From: Kordiimonadaceae bacterium UBA4441
GTDB lineage: Bacteria; Pseudomonadota; Alphaproteobacteria; Sphingomonadales; Emcibacteraceae
Length of the DNA stretch: 64,000 nt
Reading direction: 5' to 3'
Assembly: GCA_002390425.1 (NCBI GenBank)
Contig: DGPL01000060.1
Location: 1 to 64,000, forward strand
Under the pieces are notes generated by a model, which saw only the letters and a list, made by a program, of their open reading frames with translations, did no database searches and was not told where the DNA came from. The translations under genes and the position numbers were made by a program. Position 1 is the stretch's first letter, and every line of letters starts with the position of its first letter. This document shows positions 34,238-43,224 of the stretch, piece after piece.

Positions 34238-34266
34238 AAAAAGCCGCTTTTATGCGGCTTTTTTAT
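34238..34266. terminator. Bidirectional intrinsic terminator, greA / Lrp gene
   Basis: AAAAAGCCGC and GCGGCTTTTTT pair across TTTTAT, with T-runs on both strands. It ends greA and probably also the convergent Lrp gene, whose stop codon it overlaps. Confidence 0.9.
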
Positions 34267-34757
34267 TTTTCAACGAATACCGCATCCGGAGTAAATGGAA
34301 TACCTGGACGGTTTTTACCACATCTTATTGTTAAAGACGTTTTTACACTCGCAACATTGGGGGCGGGTGTAAGGTGCGTCGTAAGGAATGTTTGAAAATG
34401 ATTTAAATCACGTGCGACGATTTTCAAGATAAAATCGATTTCACCATTTAACATATGTGCCTCACGAACCATAGGCCATTCACCGACCATTTCTTCAAAG
34501 GATTTAAGATCATTTTCGGCCTGACTATGAAGGCCGACCATAGCAAAAACTACAAGATCATATCCAAGAGCTTTAGCATTTAAGTTTGCATGATATCCAT
34601 GAATGTAACCTGCTTTTTCAAGAGCACGGACCCTACGCAAACAAGGAGGGGCAGTAATACCCACACGTTCAGCCAATTGTACATTGGTAACACGGCCCTC
34701 TTCTTGCAAAACTTTTAATATTTCCATATCAATATCATCTAGTTTGAACTGAGGCAT
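34263..34757 (-). CDS. Lrp/AsnC-family transcriptional regulator
   Basis: A 164-residue regulator with an N-terminal HTH (DIDMEILKVLQEEGRVTNVQ, then ERVGITAPPCLRRVRALE) and a C-terminal RAM/ACT-like ligand domain (EAHMLNGEIDFILKIVARDL). It likely senses an amino acid. It stands alone, convergent with greA; the target cannot be told from context. Confidence 0.95.
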   Translation of the reverse strand: MPQFKLDDIDMEILKVLQEEGRVTNVQLAERVGITAPPCLRRVRALEKAGYIHGYHANLNAKALGYDLVVFAMVGLHSQAENDLKSFEEMVGEWPMVREAHMLNGEIDFILKIVARDLNHFQTFLTTHLTPAPNVASVKTSLTIRCGKNRPGIPFTPDAVFVEK

Positions 34758-34983
34758 TCATAAATATCCATGTAATTAAAGTCGCTTACAATGAAATAAA
34801 ATTTCAATAATGAGCAAGATTATATCATATTATTAAATAATTTCATAATATTATTAGAATTTATAATAGTTATTACCAAATAGGACTTTTTTTCCAAATC
34901 CCGTTTCTTTCACTGGATATGCAACTAAATAAAGGCTATATTTATTTTTGGATGTAAGAAAATATTATGAGGGTTTTGGACAA

Positions 34984-35466
34984 ATGGTGCCGAATAAAGC
35001 ACAATTTGACGATCGTATTAGGAATTTAATGGCTTTGGCTGAAGATAATTCAACCGAAAGCCGAACGTTATTATTCTCTCATATTTGCGATTTATTTCTT
35101 CAAGAACGACCTATAGAATCTGATAATCAGGTTCGTATGCTTATTGAAAGCATCATTGATAACGCTATGAAATTTACACCAAATGGCGGTAAAATTATTG
35201 TCGGGCTTCGGCCAGACCAAAACGGAAACTGTGTCATAAGCTGTAAAGATAAAGGTAAAGGAATGACGCCACAAGAAGTCACCAAAGCGTTCAGCGATGA
35301 CACCCAGTTAGATGATATTTATTCTGACCCCTCTACGGGTATTGGATTTGGTATTTCATACGTGCAAAAATTAATAGAAAAACATGATGGTAGTCTTTCG
35401 ATCATTAGCGCCCCCGGTGAAGGGACATGCCTTAATTTAAACCTTCCAAAAAGTCGGCTCGTATGA
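34984..35466 (+). CDS. Small stand-alone HATPase_c protein with helical N-terminus
   Basis: About 160 residues from ATG 34984 (an in-frame TTG at 34948 gives 172). Residues about 5-40 (RIRNLMALAEDNSTESRTLL then FSHICDLFL) form a short helical segment resembling the first helices of DUF2336. The rest is a GHKL ATPase: N-box ESIIDNAMKFTPNGG, G1 DKGKGM, G2 GIGFGISYVQKLIEKHDG. There is no HisKA dimerisation domain, no clear phospho-acceptor H-box and no sensor domain. It could be an anti-sigma-like kinase or a histidine-kinase-derived regulator. The downstream gene gloB follows by 25 bases. Confidence 0.85.
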   Translation: MVPNKAQFDDRIRNLMALAEDNSTESRTLLFSHICDLFLQERPIESDNQVRMLIESIIDNAMKFTPNGGKIIVGLRPDQNGNCVISCKDKGKGMTPQEVTKAFSDDTQLDDIYSDPSTGIGFGISYVQKLIEKHDGSLSIISAPGEGTCLNLNLPKSRLV

Positions 35467-35491
35467 ACCTAAAAATGATTAGGGGTTATAC

Positions 35492-36283
35492 ATGATTGTT
35501 AAACAGCTATACGCCGATAACCGATTAAGAAACTTTCATTATCTTATCGCTTGTGAAAAAAGCCGTGAAGCCATGGTCATTGACCCGCTAGATGTAGATC
35601 GCTGCCTTGACGCTGCAAAAAAAAATAATTTTAAAATCACAACCATACTAAATACGCATGATCATTGGGATCATATTGGCGGAAATGAAGAAATTAGAGA
35701 AAAAACGGGCGCCACGCTTTTTTCACATACCGGTGCAATGGGAAAAATACCTAATGTTGACAAAGGTTTAAATGCCGGTGATCAATTAAAAATAGGCAGT
35801 TCCGTTTCTTTCAAAGTTTTAGACACGCCAGGTCATACCGATAGTCACATATGCTTATTATCAGACGAAAAAACACCTTCTTTATTTTGCGGTGACACTA
35901 TGTTTAACGCCGGCGTTGGTCATTGTAAACTCGGTGGAAATCCAGATGATCTTTTTAATACATTTGATCAACAACTTTCAAAATTACCTAATGAGACAAA
36001 AATATATCCCGGTCATGATTATATCATTAATAATCTTGAGTTTACTTTAGACCGTGAACCCAATAATGAATCCGCAAAAAGCTATTTAAAAAATTTGGAA
36101 AAACAAAGTCCTCATGATGCATTTATTTCCACAATGAAAGACGAAAGAAATATTAATAGCTTTCTCAGATTAAAAAATCCTGCCATTATTAGCGAACTTA
36201 GAAAGTCATTTCCCGACCTGCCGGAAAACCCTTCCGAAAAGGAAGTTTTTATAGCCTTAAGGGAATTGAGAAATAATTGGTAA
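35492..36283 (+). CDS. gloB: Hydroxyacylglutathione hydrolase (glyoxalase II)
   Basis: A 263-residue metallo-beta-lactamase-fold enzyme. The metal motif is T-H-D-H-W-D-H (NTHDHWDHIGG), with the later ligands in LDTPGHTDSH and CGDTMF, and KIYPGHDYI; the C-terminal HAGH domain (EPNN...FLRLKNP) binds glutathione. It hydrolyses S-lactoylglutathione, finishing methylglyoxal detoxification. It is followed by an SCP2 gene. Confidence 0.95.
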   Translation: MIVKQLYADNRLRNFHYLIACEKSREAMVIDPLDVDRCLDAAKKNNFKITTILNTHDHWDHIGGNEEIREKTGATLFSHTGAMGKIPNVDKGLNAGDQLKIGSSVSFKVLDTPGHTDSHICLLSDEKTPSLFCGDTMFNAGVGHCKLGGNPDDLFNTFDQQLSKLPNETKIYPGHDYIINNLEFTLDREPNNESAKSYLKNLEKQSPHDAFISTMKDERNINSFLRLKNPAIISELRKSFPDLPENPSEKEVFIALRELRNNW

Positions 36284-36312
36284 AATTGGACAATTATCTA
36301 AAGGATAAGAAA

Positions 36313-36612
36313 ATGAGCCTTGAAAACAATACAAAACTGATCATAGAAAAAACGGCCGGTGTTACGGATTTAAATAAAAAAGTAAAATTTGACCTTACTG
36401 ACGAGGGAATAATTCATATTGATGCAACAGTAACCCCGCCATCCGTATCCAATAATGATCTAGATGCAGATGTGACGTTTGTATTATCTCAGGAAAATTT
36501 TGAAGGACTAATTGATGGATCTTTAAATCCACAAATGGCGTTCATGATGGGAAAGTTTAAAATTGAAGGCGATATGGGCCTCGCTTTAAAGCTTGCCGAC
36601 ATATTCGAATAA
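36313..36612 (+). CDS. SCP2 sterol-binding domain protein
   Basis: About 99 residues from ATG 36313, chosen because AAGGA (36301-36305) lies 7 bases before it; the longer frame from 36277 would overlap gloB. It is a single SCP2 domain (KVKFDLTDEGIIHIDATV, then FVLSQENFEGLIDG, then MGKFKIEGDMGLALKL). These small lipid-binding domains carry acyl chains or hydrophobic ligands. Probably co-transcribed with gloB. Confidence 0.92.
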   Translation: MSLENNTKLIIEKTAGVTDLNKKVKFDLTDEGIIHIDATVTPPSVSNNDLDADVTFVLSQENFEGLIDGSLNPQMAFMMGKFKIEGDMGLALKLADIFE

Positions 36613-36666
36613 CGATATAAGGTTTCGTAATTTATTCTCTGTATTTATTAATAAGGAAGGACCATC

Positions 36667-37245
36667 ATGGACCTCAATAAATTAGGATTGCATATCCACG
36701 AAATTAGAAACCAATTTACGTATGTTGAAATTGGTGTTGGATTATTAAATCAATCCCTCGAAAAAGGTAGCGTACCGGGTGTCTTTTATGCTCTACAATC
36801 TATTTTCCAATCTGCTTCACAAGTATCGCGTACTCTCTGGGCTCCTCGTAAAAAAGGCCGTTCGCGTTCTGATGAAATACGTAAATTTCTAGGCATTCCA
36901 GATGATCACCCTTTAAACAATAAAGATATTCAAACTCTTTTTGATTTTAGTGATGAAGCCAACGAAGAGTGGATCAAGAAAACTGCTGGAAAATATATTC
37001 TAATGGATTATGTCGGTGATCTAGGCGCAAGTGATCATAAAGACGTAGAAATTGAAAATGTATTTAGGTCATTTGATACCAAAAGGAAGATTTATGTTTA
37101 CCGTGGTGTTGGCTTTCAACTTGAAAATGTTATGACCACACTAAAAAGCATTAGTGATGCTGTGAATAAGGCACATTACCATCTTTTCCCAGAACAGTGG
37201 GTTGAGCCACCAGAAGGTGAAGACGACGACGCTGATTATAAATAA
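36667..37245 (+). CDS. Uncharacterised 192-residue protein
   Basis: I do not recognise a family. The protein is soluble, with helical segments at about 1-60 (LGLHIHEIRNQFTYVEIGVG), a basic stretch APRKKGRSRSDEIRK, and an acidic tail (EPPEGEDDDADYK). A good ribosome-binding site (AAGGA) precedes the ATG and a strong terminator follows, so it is a real monocistronic gene or the last gene of the gloB operon. Confidence 0.8.
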   Translation: MDLNKLGLHIHEIRNQFTYVEIGVGLLNQSLEKGSVPGVFYALQSIFQSASQVSRTLWAPRKKGRSRSDEIRKFLGIPDDHPLNNKDIQTLFDFSDEANEEWIKKTAGKYILMDYVGDLGASDHKDVEIENVFRSFDTKRKIYVYRGVGFQLENVMTTLKSISDAVNKAHYHLFPEQWVEPPEGEDDDADYK

Positions 37246-37268
37246 GCGCGGTTGGATAAACGTTTAAG

Positions 37269-37297
37269 AGCAGGGCTATAGGCTCTGCTTTTTTATT
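37269..37297 (+). terminator. Intrinsic terminator after the 192-residue gene
   Basis: AGCAGGGC and GCTCTGCT pair (one G-U) around a five-base loop, followed by TTTTTTATTT. It lies 24 bases after the stop of the gene ending at 37245. Confidence 0.88.
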
Positions 37298-37589
37298 TGA
37301 AAGTCGAGATCGAATTCATAATTGTTATGCCCGCACGACCTATAATAAACATCGATGAATAAACAACTATCAAGTCCCAACTTTTAACCTCATAGCCATT
37401 ATTGACAATACCTCCCAAGGCAAGCAACAGCAAAAACAGGCCTAGATACTGCGCGACAGTCAATATAAATTTCACACTCTTTCTGATACGTTTTTCACGC
37501 GACGACATTGGTTTGACTTCTTTAATGCCGCGCTTACGGTCCGCTACTCTTTGTCGGAGCGGTTTACGAACTTGATGATCTTTTTTCAT
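37293..37589 (-). CDS. Small two-helix membrane protein
   Basis: A 98-residue protein with a strongly basic N-terminal third (KKDHQVRKPLRQRVADRKRG) and two hydrophobic segments (about 42-62 and 72-92). No family recognised. The basic start and two helices suggest an inner-membrane protein with both ends in the cytoplasm. It is convergent with the 192-residue gene. Confidence 0.7.
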   Translation of the reverse strand: MKKDHQVRKPLRQRVADRKRGIKEVKPMSSREKRIRKSVKFILTVAQYLGLFLLLLALGGIVNNGYEVKSWDLIVVYSSMFIIGRAGITIMNSISTFK

Positions 37590-37699
37590 ACTTTTTCCTC
37601 AATACGCACTTTAGATTAAAGAATTACCAAATATACTTTTCTATTTATAAAAATCAGAGTATAGAAAGTTCAATAACAATATTCAAATAGGATATTACA

Positions 37700-37879
37700 A
37701 TGTCATCATATAATGTCACATTAAAATCTGATCTTAAACACGGCACCTTCTATTGGGTCACTCAAGTAAATGCAGCAAGTGAAGAAGAGGCAGTAACCGC
37801 TGCGGAACATCTATTCCTTGAGCAACTAAACGGCTCGGAAGAATGGGATTTTTCAGACTATGATGCTGAGAAATTATAA
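37700..37879 (+). CDS. Small acidic protein, 59 residues
   Basis: ATG 37700 to TAA 37877-37879. The protein starts SSYNVTLKSD, has YWVTQVNAASEEEAVTAAEH and ends EEWDFSDYDAEKL. A ribosome-binding site (AGGA, about 8 bases upstream) is present. The F/Y-W-V-x-A-x-S-E-E-E-A pattern resembles small alphaproteobacterial proteins of unknown function. It overlaps the convergent lipoprotein gene by 22 bases. Confidence 0.72.
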   Translation: MSSYNVTLKSDLKHGTFYWVTQVNAASEEEAVTAAEHLFLEQLNGSEEWDFSDYDAEKL

Positions 37880-38505
37880 CGCGCTTTTTTCTTATCCGGA
37901 TACCAAGGGCCACTCCATTCATTGGCTGGAATAATTTCCGCTCGCGCACCATTTTGATGGAACCATGAATCAACCACAAAGTGCCCGCTACCACCAATAT
38001 TTTTTTCAAGCCCAATTTCATGGATTGTGGCGGTGCTATGTGGATAACTTAAGTCATTGAAATTACGTCTTAAATGTTGCCCTAAAGTATGTAATTTAAT
38101 AATACCGTCTTGCCTTAATAAAAATAAATAACTTGTTGTATTAAACGCCTCATCAATACAGTCCATTTGCCCCTTAGTACTAAAATTGAGCACAACGGCG
38201 CGTGCTTTATCATTATCGGTACCTGTTTTAGGGCCGATAAATTGTTCAATTTGCGCAATTGCTAATGAAATTCTTTGTCGTTCTTCTTTAGGAGATTCGG
38301 GAGCCGGTATAAAAATGTCCTTCACTTTTTGCCACTCTTGATCCGTTAATCCGGTTTTCTGGTATGTTTTGCAACCATACCCTGAACATACACCAAACCT
38401 TTTATGGCTTTTCAAGTCCTCCGCATGCCCAACCAATTTCTCATTGGATGTTGATGCGCACCCCATCAAAGTGATTGATATAATAAAACTTAGTATTTTC
38501 TGCAT
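37858..38505 (-). CDS. Putative lipoprotein, 215 residues
   Basis: The N-terminus (MQKILSFIISITLMGCAST) is a lipoprotein signal with lipobox LMGC, C16 being the lipidated residue. The mature part has CSGYGCKTYQK soon after the anchor (two cysteines possibly paired), a third cysteine in GQMDCIDEAFNTTSYLFLL, and a conserved-looking GHFVVDSWFHQNGARAEII close to the C-terminus. I do not recognise the family. Expected in the periplasm, anchored to a membrane. Confidence 0.8.
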   Translation of the reverse strand: MQKILSFIISITLMGCASTSNEKLVGHAEDLKSHKRFGVCSGYGCKTYQKTGLTDQEWQKVKDIFIPAPESPKEERQRISLAIAQIEQFIGPKTGTDNDKARAVVLNFSTKGQMDCIDEAFNTTSYLFLLRQDGIIKLHTLGQHLRRNFNDLSYPHSTATIHEIGLEKNIGGSGHFVVDSWFHQNGARAEIIPANEWSGPWYPDKKKARYNFSAS

Positions 38506-38530
38506 ACTTACCTGGTCAAAAATTTATAAA

Positions 38531-38566
38531 AAAAAGCCGCCACTCAAATTAGAGGACGGCTTTTTA
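38531..38566 (-). terminator. Intrinsic terminator after rpsU
   Basis: On the minus strand AAAAAGCCGTCC and GGCGGCTT pair (with a GTCC/GTGG mismatch region) around an AT-rich loop, followed by eight T's. It is 22 bases after the rpsU stop. Confidence 0.82.
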
Positions 38567-38587
38567 ATTCAAAAGAACGTTAAAAGC

Positions 38588-38806
38588 TTAAACAGCGCCG
38601 TCGCGTTCGAGACGTTTACGGTCAAGTTTACGGGACCTACGAACTGCTGCTGCATTCTCACGAGCCTTCTTTTCAGATGGCTTTTCGTAAAAACGTCGCA
38701 TTTTCATTTCGCGGTATACCCCTTCGCGCTGAAGTTTTTTCTTCAAAGCACGTAGAGCTTGATCAACGTTATTATCGCGGACAATAACCTGCATGGTTAC
38801 AGTCAC
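38588..38806 (-). CDS. rpsU: 30S ribosomal protein S21
   Basis: A 72-residue S21: MQVIVRDNNVDQALRALKKK, the FYEKPSEKKARENAAAVRRS helix and a basic tail. Translation from the first Met (MTVTM) or from the fifth residue are both possible; the standard alphaproteobacterial start is MQVIV, at residue 5. Divergent from the COQ9-family gene, as in many alphaproteobacteria. Confidence 0.97.
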   Translation of the reverse strand: MTVTMQVIVRDNNVDQALRALKKKLQREGVYREMKMRRFYEKPSEKKARENAAAVRRSRKLDRKRLERDGAV

Positions 38807-38971
38807 ACTCCTTTCTAGTTTGTGTTATTCAAAAAAACATTTGTCTTTAAGAACGGGCTTTCTAACAAAAACTAGAGGATAAGTGAAGTCTTTTGTCAAT
38901 TTTACACGTTTATAAGAGTTTTTTGACCCTTTTTGCTTTACCAATATGAATTTCATAGCCATATATAGGAT

Positions 38972-39631
38972 ATGACTAGTAAAAAAACTGAAAAAACACC
39001 TGATGATTATCGTGAGTCGTTATTAGACGCCGTTATGCCACATATTGCGTTTGATGGCTGGACCAAAAAATCTTTAAATCTTGCCGCAAATGACATCGGC
39101 ATTGATCCAAGGGTCGTGGATCTCGCCTTCCCCAATGGGGCAATCGATATGATTGCTCTTTATGCGCAGCAATGCGACATTCAGATGCTAGAAGTGATTA
39201 AAGACAGCAGTTTTGAAAAACTTAAAATACGTGAGAAAATCACAACGTTAGTCAGAACGCGCATTGAATTAGAACAAGAAAATAAAGAAGCTTGTAACCG
39301 AACTGTTCCTTTCCTTGCGCTACCGCAAAATTACTTTCAAGGATTGAAAATTTTATACCATACCGTTGATCTTATGTGGAAAGCCATTTCAGATACATCC
39401 ACAGATTTCAATTATTATACAAAACGAATGACTTTGTCGGCTGTTTACAGCAGTACATTTTTATATTGGCTTGGTGTTGAAAGCGAAGATCATAATGATA
39501 CTTGGGAATTTCTTGATCGACGTATCGAAAACGTGATGCAAATTGAAAAAGTAAAAGCCAAATACCGTGACAAACAACCTGACCTAGCGGGTATTTGGCG
39601 AGCTCTCGGTAAAAAAAGATACGGTAGTTAA
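38972..39631 (+). CDS. COQ9-family protein
   Basis: A 219-residue all-helical protein of the COQ9 family, with a TetR-like N-terminal part (LLDAVMPHIAFDGWTKKSL, then AANDIGIDPRVVDLAFPNGA) and the family's second half (HTVDLMWKAISDTSTDFNYY, then KRMTLSAVYSSTFLYWL). In mitochondria COQ9 binds lipids and presents ubiquinone precursors; in alphaproteobacteria a role in ubiquinone synthesis is assumed. A ubiX gene is nearby (42423), consistent with a ubiquinone-using organism. Confidence 0.95.
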   Translation: MTSKKTEKTPDDYRESLLDAVMPHIAFDGWTKKSLNLAANDIGIDPRVVDLAFPNGAIDMIALYAQQCDIQMLEVIKDSSFEKLKIREKITTLVRTRIELEQENKEACNRTVPFLALPQNYFQGLKILYHTVDLMWKAISDTSTDFNYYTKRMTLSAVYSSTFLYWLGVESEDHNDTWEFLDRRIENVMQIEKVKAKYRDKQPDLAGIWRALGKKRYGS

Positions 39632-40711
39632 TTAACCAATTGAAGGAAAAAGCCGGGTCACATGCCCCATTTTTCGACCAGGTCGGGATTCATTTTTCCC
39701 ATAATGATGAACACTGGCACCTTTTTCTTTTAACAATTCATAATATTGAAAAATATCATCGCCAATTAAATTTGTCATTCGAGCTTCACCGCTAAACTTA
39801 ACGCACCCTAATGGTAAGCCGCAAACAGCCCTAATATGTTGTTCAAATTGACTGGTGGGACAAGCTTCAATCGTCCAGTGTCCCGAATTGTGTACACGCG
39901 GTGCAATTTCATTAACCCGTAATAGTGGTCCATCTTTTGACACAAAAAATTCAACCGTCAGTACACCAACATAATTTAATTCATTAATAATTTTTGTCGC
40001 TTTATCAATGGCGTCATTTAAAATTTCATCTTCAACCTGCGCTGGTGCAATTGATAAATCAAGAATATGATTTTTATGATTATTTTCAACTGGCGAAAAA
40101 CAAACAACTTCACCGTCCTGGCCGCGCGCCGCAACAACTGAAACTTCTATATCAAATGGAATAAACCCTTCGATGATTATACTATCATTATTGAGCTGTT
40201 TCCTGGCAGACGACAAATCATCTTCATTTTTAACGATGGCCTGTCCCTTACCGTCATAACCTAGACGCCGTGTTTTTAAAACCGCAGGATATCCAATATC
40301 CTTTAAGGCTTCTTCCGCTTCCTCTAATGTACTTACATCTTTAAAGGGAGCGGTTTCTATTCCTAAGTCGTTGATAAATTTTTTCTCAGTTAATCTATCT
40401 TGAGAAACTTCGAGTACTTTTGCATTAGGAAATACATTAATCACACCCGTTAAAACATTCACAGTTTCCACAGGAATGTTTTCAAACTCGTAAGTCACAA
40501 CATCCACTTTGTTAGCAAATTCAAGCAAAGCTTTTTTGTCATCGTAGTCGGCATGCGTTACGGCATTACATACTTGTTCCGTCGGCCCATCAATTTCATT
40601 TGTGAATACGTGAACTTTAAAACCCAATTCGGCAGCAGCAAGTGCCATCATACGACCAAGTTGGCCACCGCCTAACATTCCAATTGTTGATCCGGGAGCA
40701 AGTGTCTTCAT
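39632..40711 (-). CDS. purK: N5-carboxyaminoimidazole ribonucleotide synthase
   Basis: A 359-residue ATP-grasp enzyme: IGMLGGGQLGRMMALAAAEL at the N-terminus, the LKTRRLGYDGKGQ nucleotide loop, and RVHNSGHWTIEACPTSQFEQ near the C-terminus, all typical of PurK. It makes N5-CAIR from AIR, bicarbonate and ATP in purine synthesis. It begins one base after the purE stop, a coupled purEK operon. Confidence 0.98.
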   Translation of the reverse strand: MKTLAPGSTIGMLGGGQLGRMMALAAAELGFKVHVFTNEIDGPTEQVCNAVTHADYDDKKALLEFANKVDVVTYEFENIPVETVNVLTGVINVFPNAKVLEVSQDRLTEKKFINDLGIETAPFKDVSTLEEAEEALKDIGYPAVLKTRRLGYDGKGQAIVKNEDDLSSARKQLNNDSIIIEGFIPFDIEVSVVAARGQDGEVVCFSPVENNHKNHILDLSIAPAQVEDEILNDAIDKATKIINELNYVGVLTVEFFVSKDGPLLRVNEIAPRVHNSGHWTIEACPTSQFEQHIRAVCGLPLGCVKFSGEARMTNLIGDDIFQYYELLKEKGASVHHYGKNESRPGRKMGHVTRLFPSIG

Positions 40712-40712
40712 A

Positions 40713-41204
40713 TTAATCTACTGGTATTTCCGCGACAGCGTTCGTTTGTGTTTTACGCCAATTCTCTAGAGATGCCGCTATTTTTTCATCATTTAGTGCA
40801 ACGATCGACGCCGCCATTAATCCAGCATTCTTTGCGCCCGCTTGACCGATGGCCAATGTTCCCACTGGCACACCGCCTGGCATTTGTACTATTGATAAAA
40901 GACTATCCATTCCTTTTAAAGCCTTACTTTCAATAGGAACGCCTAAAACGGGAAGCGGCGTCATTGACGCTGCCATACCTGGCAGATGGGCAGCCCCACC
41001 TGCGCCTGCGATAATGACTTGAAGTCCTCTTTCTTTAGCAGATCGTGCATAATCATAAAGACGGTCTGGTGTTCTATGTGCAGAAACAATTTTGCATTCG
41101 TGAGCCACACCTAATTCATTAAGTACATCTGAGGCATTTTTCATAATATGCCAATCAGATTGACTACCCATGATAATCCCTACTTGTTGTTTATCTTCAC
41201 TCAT
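40713..41204 (-). CDS. purE: N5-CAIR mutase
   Basis: A 163-residue class I PurE with the phosphate loop IIMGSQSDWHIM, the catalytic SAHRTPDRLYDYA, AGAGGAAHLPGM and GVPI motifs. It converts N5-CAIR to CAIR. First gene of the purEK operon, divergent from the diguanylate cyclase gene. Confidence 0.98.
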   Translation of the reverse strand: MSEDKQQVGIIMGSQSDWHIMKNASDVLNELGVAHECKIVSAHRTPDRLYDYARSAKERGLQVIIAGAGGAAHLPGMAASMTPLPVLGVPIESKALKGMDSLLSIVQMPGGVPVGTLAIGQAGAKNAGLMAASIVALNDEKIAASLENWRKTQTNAVAEIPVD

Positions 41205-41427
41205 TTTCTGCCTCTAAAATTATTCAAAAGGAAGCCTTAACATTTCAAGAAAAGGGATTATAGCGATCTAGATGAGATAGGCAAGTTTCCAGTGGTATTA
41301 AGATTCCCTGAATGTTATCATTATTTGTTATAGTTACTAATAGTATGTAGAATAGATTGAAACTACTACGATATGTTGCATCTATAGCAATGGATTTTAT
41401 TAATCTGAATGAGGGTATACAGACATA

Positions 41428-42165
41428 ATGAAAGTTCAAGGTCCTGGAAATGTTGGCAGAGCACAACCAATACGCCGCAAAACGATAGAGAAAACGCGCG
41501 CGTCATCTGGTGTATCGGCAACAGCACCTGTTAGAAATATAAATGATACTACTAGCGTTTTAGGAATCCCGTCCGCAGAAATGACCGCTAAAGTCAAGAA
41601 TGCAATTATAACTTTAATGGCTGAAGTAGATCACATGCGCGGCGAACTGGAAATTGCGCATCGACGCATACCAGAGCTTGAAAAACTAGCGGATCAAGAC
41701 AGTTTAATTGAAATTTCTAATCGGCGTGCCTTTGTTCGTGAAATGACCAGAATGATTTCTTATTCTGATCGTTATGGTATCAATAGCTCACTAATTTTTC
41801 TGGACATGAATGATCTGAAAGTAATCAACGATACTATGGGGCACAAAGTCGGCGATAAAGCTCTGGTTCATATTGCAAAAGTGATGCTTTCAAATTTACG
41901 TGATTCTGATATTATAGGCCGATTAGGTGGCGATGAATTTGGCATTATTCTAACAAAGGCAAATGAAAAAAATGCCGCAGCTAAGGCTGAACAAATCATT
42001 GCCAATCTTGAAAAGAAACCCCTGATAATTGATGGTAAAAATATACCCCTTAAAATGGCTTATGGGATTTACCCCTTACACTCTGGCTTAAGCCCAGATC
42101 AAGCATTAGATCACGCTGATAAAAAAATGTACTCACATAAAAAAAATATGAAAAACGAAGAATAA
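41428..42165 (+). CDS. GGDEF-domain diguanylate cyclase
   Basis: A 245-residue soluble protein: a basic disordered N-terminus, a coiled-coil segment (about 50-88), then a full GGDEF domain. The active-site motif is GGDEF (167-171) and the inhibitory I-site RDSD (158-161) is five residues before it, so the enzyme should make cyclic di-GMP from two GTP and be product-inhibited. There is no sensor or membrane domain; control may come through the coiled coil or a partner. Confidence 0.94.
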   Translation: MKVQGPGNVGRAQPIRRKTIEKTRASSGVSATAPVRNINDTTSVLGIPSAEMTAKVKNAIITLMAEVDHMRGELEIAHRRIPELEKLADQDSLIEISNRRAFVREMTRMISYSDRYGINSSLIFLDMNDLKVINDTMGHKVGDKALVHIAKVMLSNLRDSDIIGRLGGDEFGIILTKANEKNAAAKAEQIIANLEKKPLIIDGKNIPLKMAYGIYPLHSGLSPDQALDHADKKMYSHKKNMKNEE

Positions 42166-42168
42166 AGT

Positions 42169-42372
42169 TTATGCGATAATGTCGGGAAGCATTTCATCTT
42201 CAAGTTTTGCTATTTGATCTTTCAACATTAATTTTTGTTTTTTCAATCTTTTTATTTGCAACATATTGGTCGTGCCCGATTTTAATAACGCATCTATAGC
42301 ATCATCAAGGTCACGATGTTGGACTCTTAATTGCTGAATTTTCACTAGTATATCTGCGTTATCCATAGTCAT
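42169..42372 (-). CDS. DUF465 (YdcH-like) small protein 1
   Basis: A 67-residue helical hairpin of the DUF465/YdcH family (IQQLRVQHRDLDDAIDAL, then QIKRLKKQKLMLKDQIAKLE). Function unknown; alphaproteobacterial genomes carry several copies. Convergent with the cyclase gene (gap 3 bases), 50 bases downstream of ubiX. Confidence 0.9.
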   Translation of the reverse strand: MTMDNADILVKIQQLRVQHRDLDDAIDALLKSGTTNMLQIKRLKKQKLMLKDQIAKLEDEMLPDIIA

Positions 42373-42422
42373 ACCTTAAAGCTTATAATGATAATATATC
42401 ACAAGTCGTGCAAAAACAGATA

Positions 42423-43007
42423 TTATGATTTCCATCTCTTTATCGTTGAAATTTCTATATCAAATAAATCTAATAATCTTGCCAATGTCTGCTCAACCAT
42501 TTCATCAATCGATGCTGGTTTGGTATAAAATGCAGGAACAGGTGGCGCAATGATAGCGCCCATTTCAGTTAATGACGTCATCGTTTTAAGATGTCCTAAA
42601 TGAAAAGGTGTTTCCCTAACCATAAGAACTAATTTGCGACGTTCTTTCAAAACAACATCAGCAGCTCTAGTTAAAAGGCTTGAAGTGACACCACAGTTAA
42701 TTTCCGACATGGTTTTCACGGAACACGGAACTATTAACATGCCATCCGTTTTAAAGGATCCACTAGCAATAGAAGCGCCAATATCATCAACTTTATGAAC
42801 CACATCAGCTAACTGATTTATATCTGAAACTTTTATGGATGTTTCTAATTTCGCCGTTACCTTTGCAGCCTTGGACATAACAAGATGTGTTTCGACATCT
42901 AATTCGCTTAATATTTCTAATAAGCGCAATCCATACTCTATCCCGGACGCTCCACTAATACCTATTATGAGTCGTTTTGATATCTTAACCATATTGATCG
43001 CATTCAA
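42423..43007 (-). CDS. ubiX: Flavin prenyltransferase
   Basis: A 194-residue UbiX: IIGISGASGIEYGLRLLEIL at the N-terminus, the SFKTDGMLIVPCSVKTMSEI segment, and RKLVLMVRETPFHLGHLKTM, which binds prenyl phosphate and FMN. It makes prenylated FMN for the decarboxylase UbiD in ubiquinone synthesis. The start may be the Met at residue 6 (42992), which would remove an unusual MNAIN leader. Confidence 0.96.
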   Translation of the reverse strand: MNAINMVKISKRLIIGISGASGIEYGLRLLEILSELDVETHLVMSKAAKVTAKLETSIKVSDINQLADVVHKVDDIGASIASGSFKTDGMLIVPCSVKTMSEINCGVTSSLLTRAADVVLKERRKLVLMVRETPFHLGHLKTMTSLTEMGAIIAPPVPAFYTKPASIDEMVEQTLARLLDLFDIEISTIKRWKS

Positions 43008-43224
43008 ATTATAAAATTACTGTTTTCACTAATATAAATATAATCTCTTATAACAAATTATTTTTATTTTATATAGCTTTACCATACAGGTAAAAATGAA
43101 ACCTCAAAAAAGCTATTGAAGTTCGTGACAATCATTAAAAAATGTGATGTAATTTAAATGCTGTAACTAAGAATTTTGGTTCCTAAATGAATTAAAACAG
43201 CCGTTGAGTGATAAAGGAATTTAA
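43008..43224. other. Intergenic region upstream of ubiX and of two small ORFs
   Basis: About 217 AT-rich bases between divergent genes. I see no RNA gene and no repeat. Two small ORFs with ribosome-binding sites follow (43225 and 43377). Confidence 0.5.

Noticed and set aside
38880..38900. GTCTTTTGTCAA near rpsU as another operator copy
   Set aside because: The left half-site is missing (AGTC instead of TGAC), so it is not a palindrome of the set.
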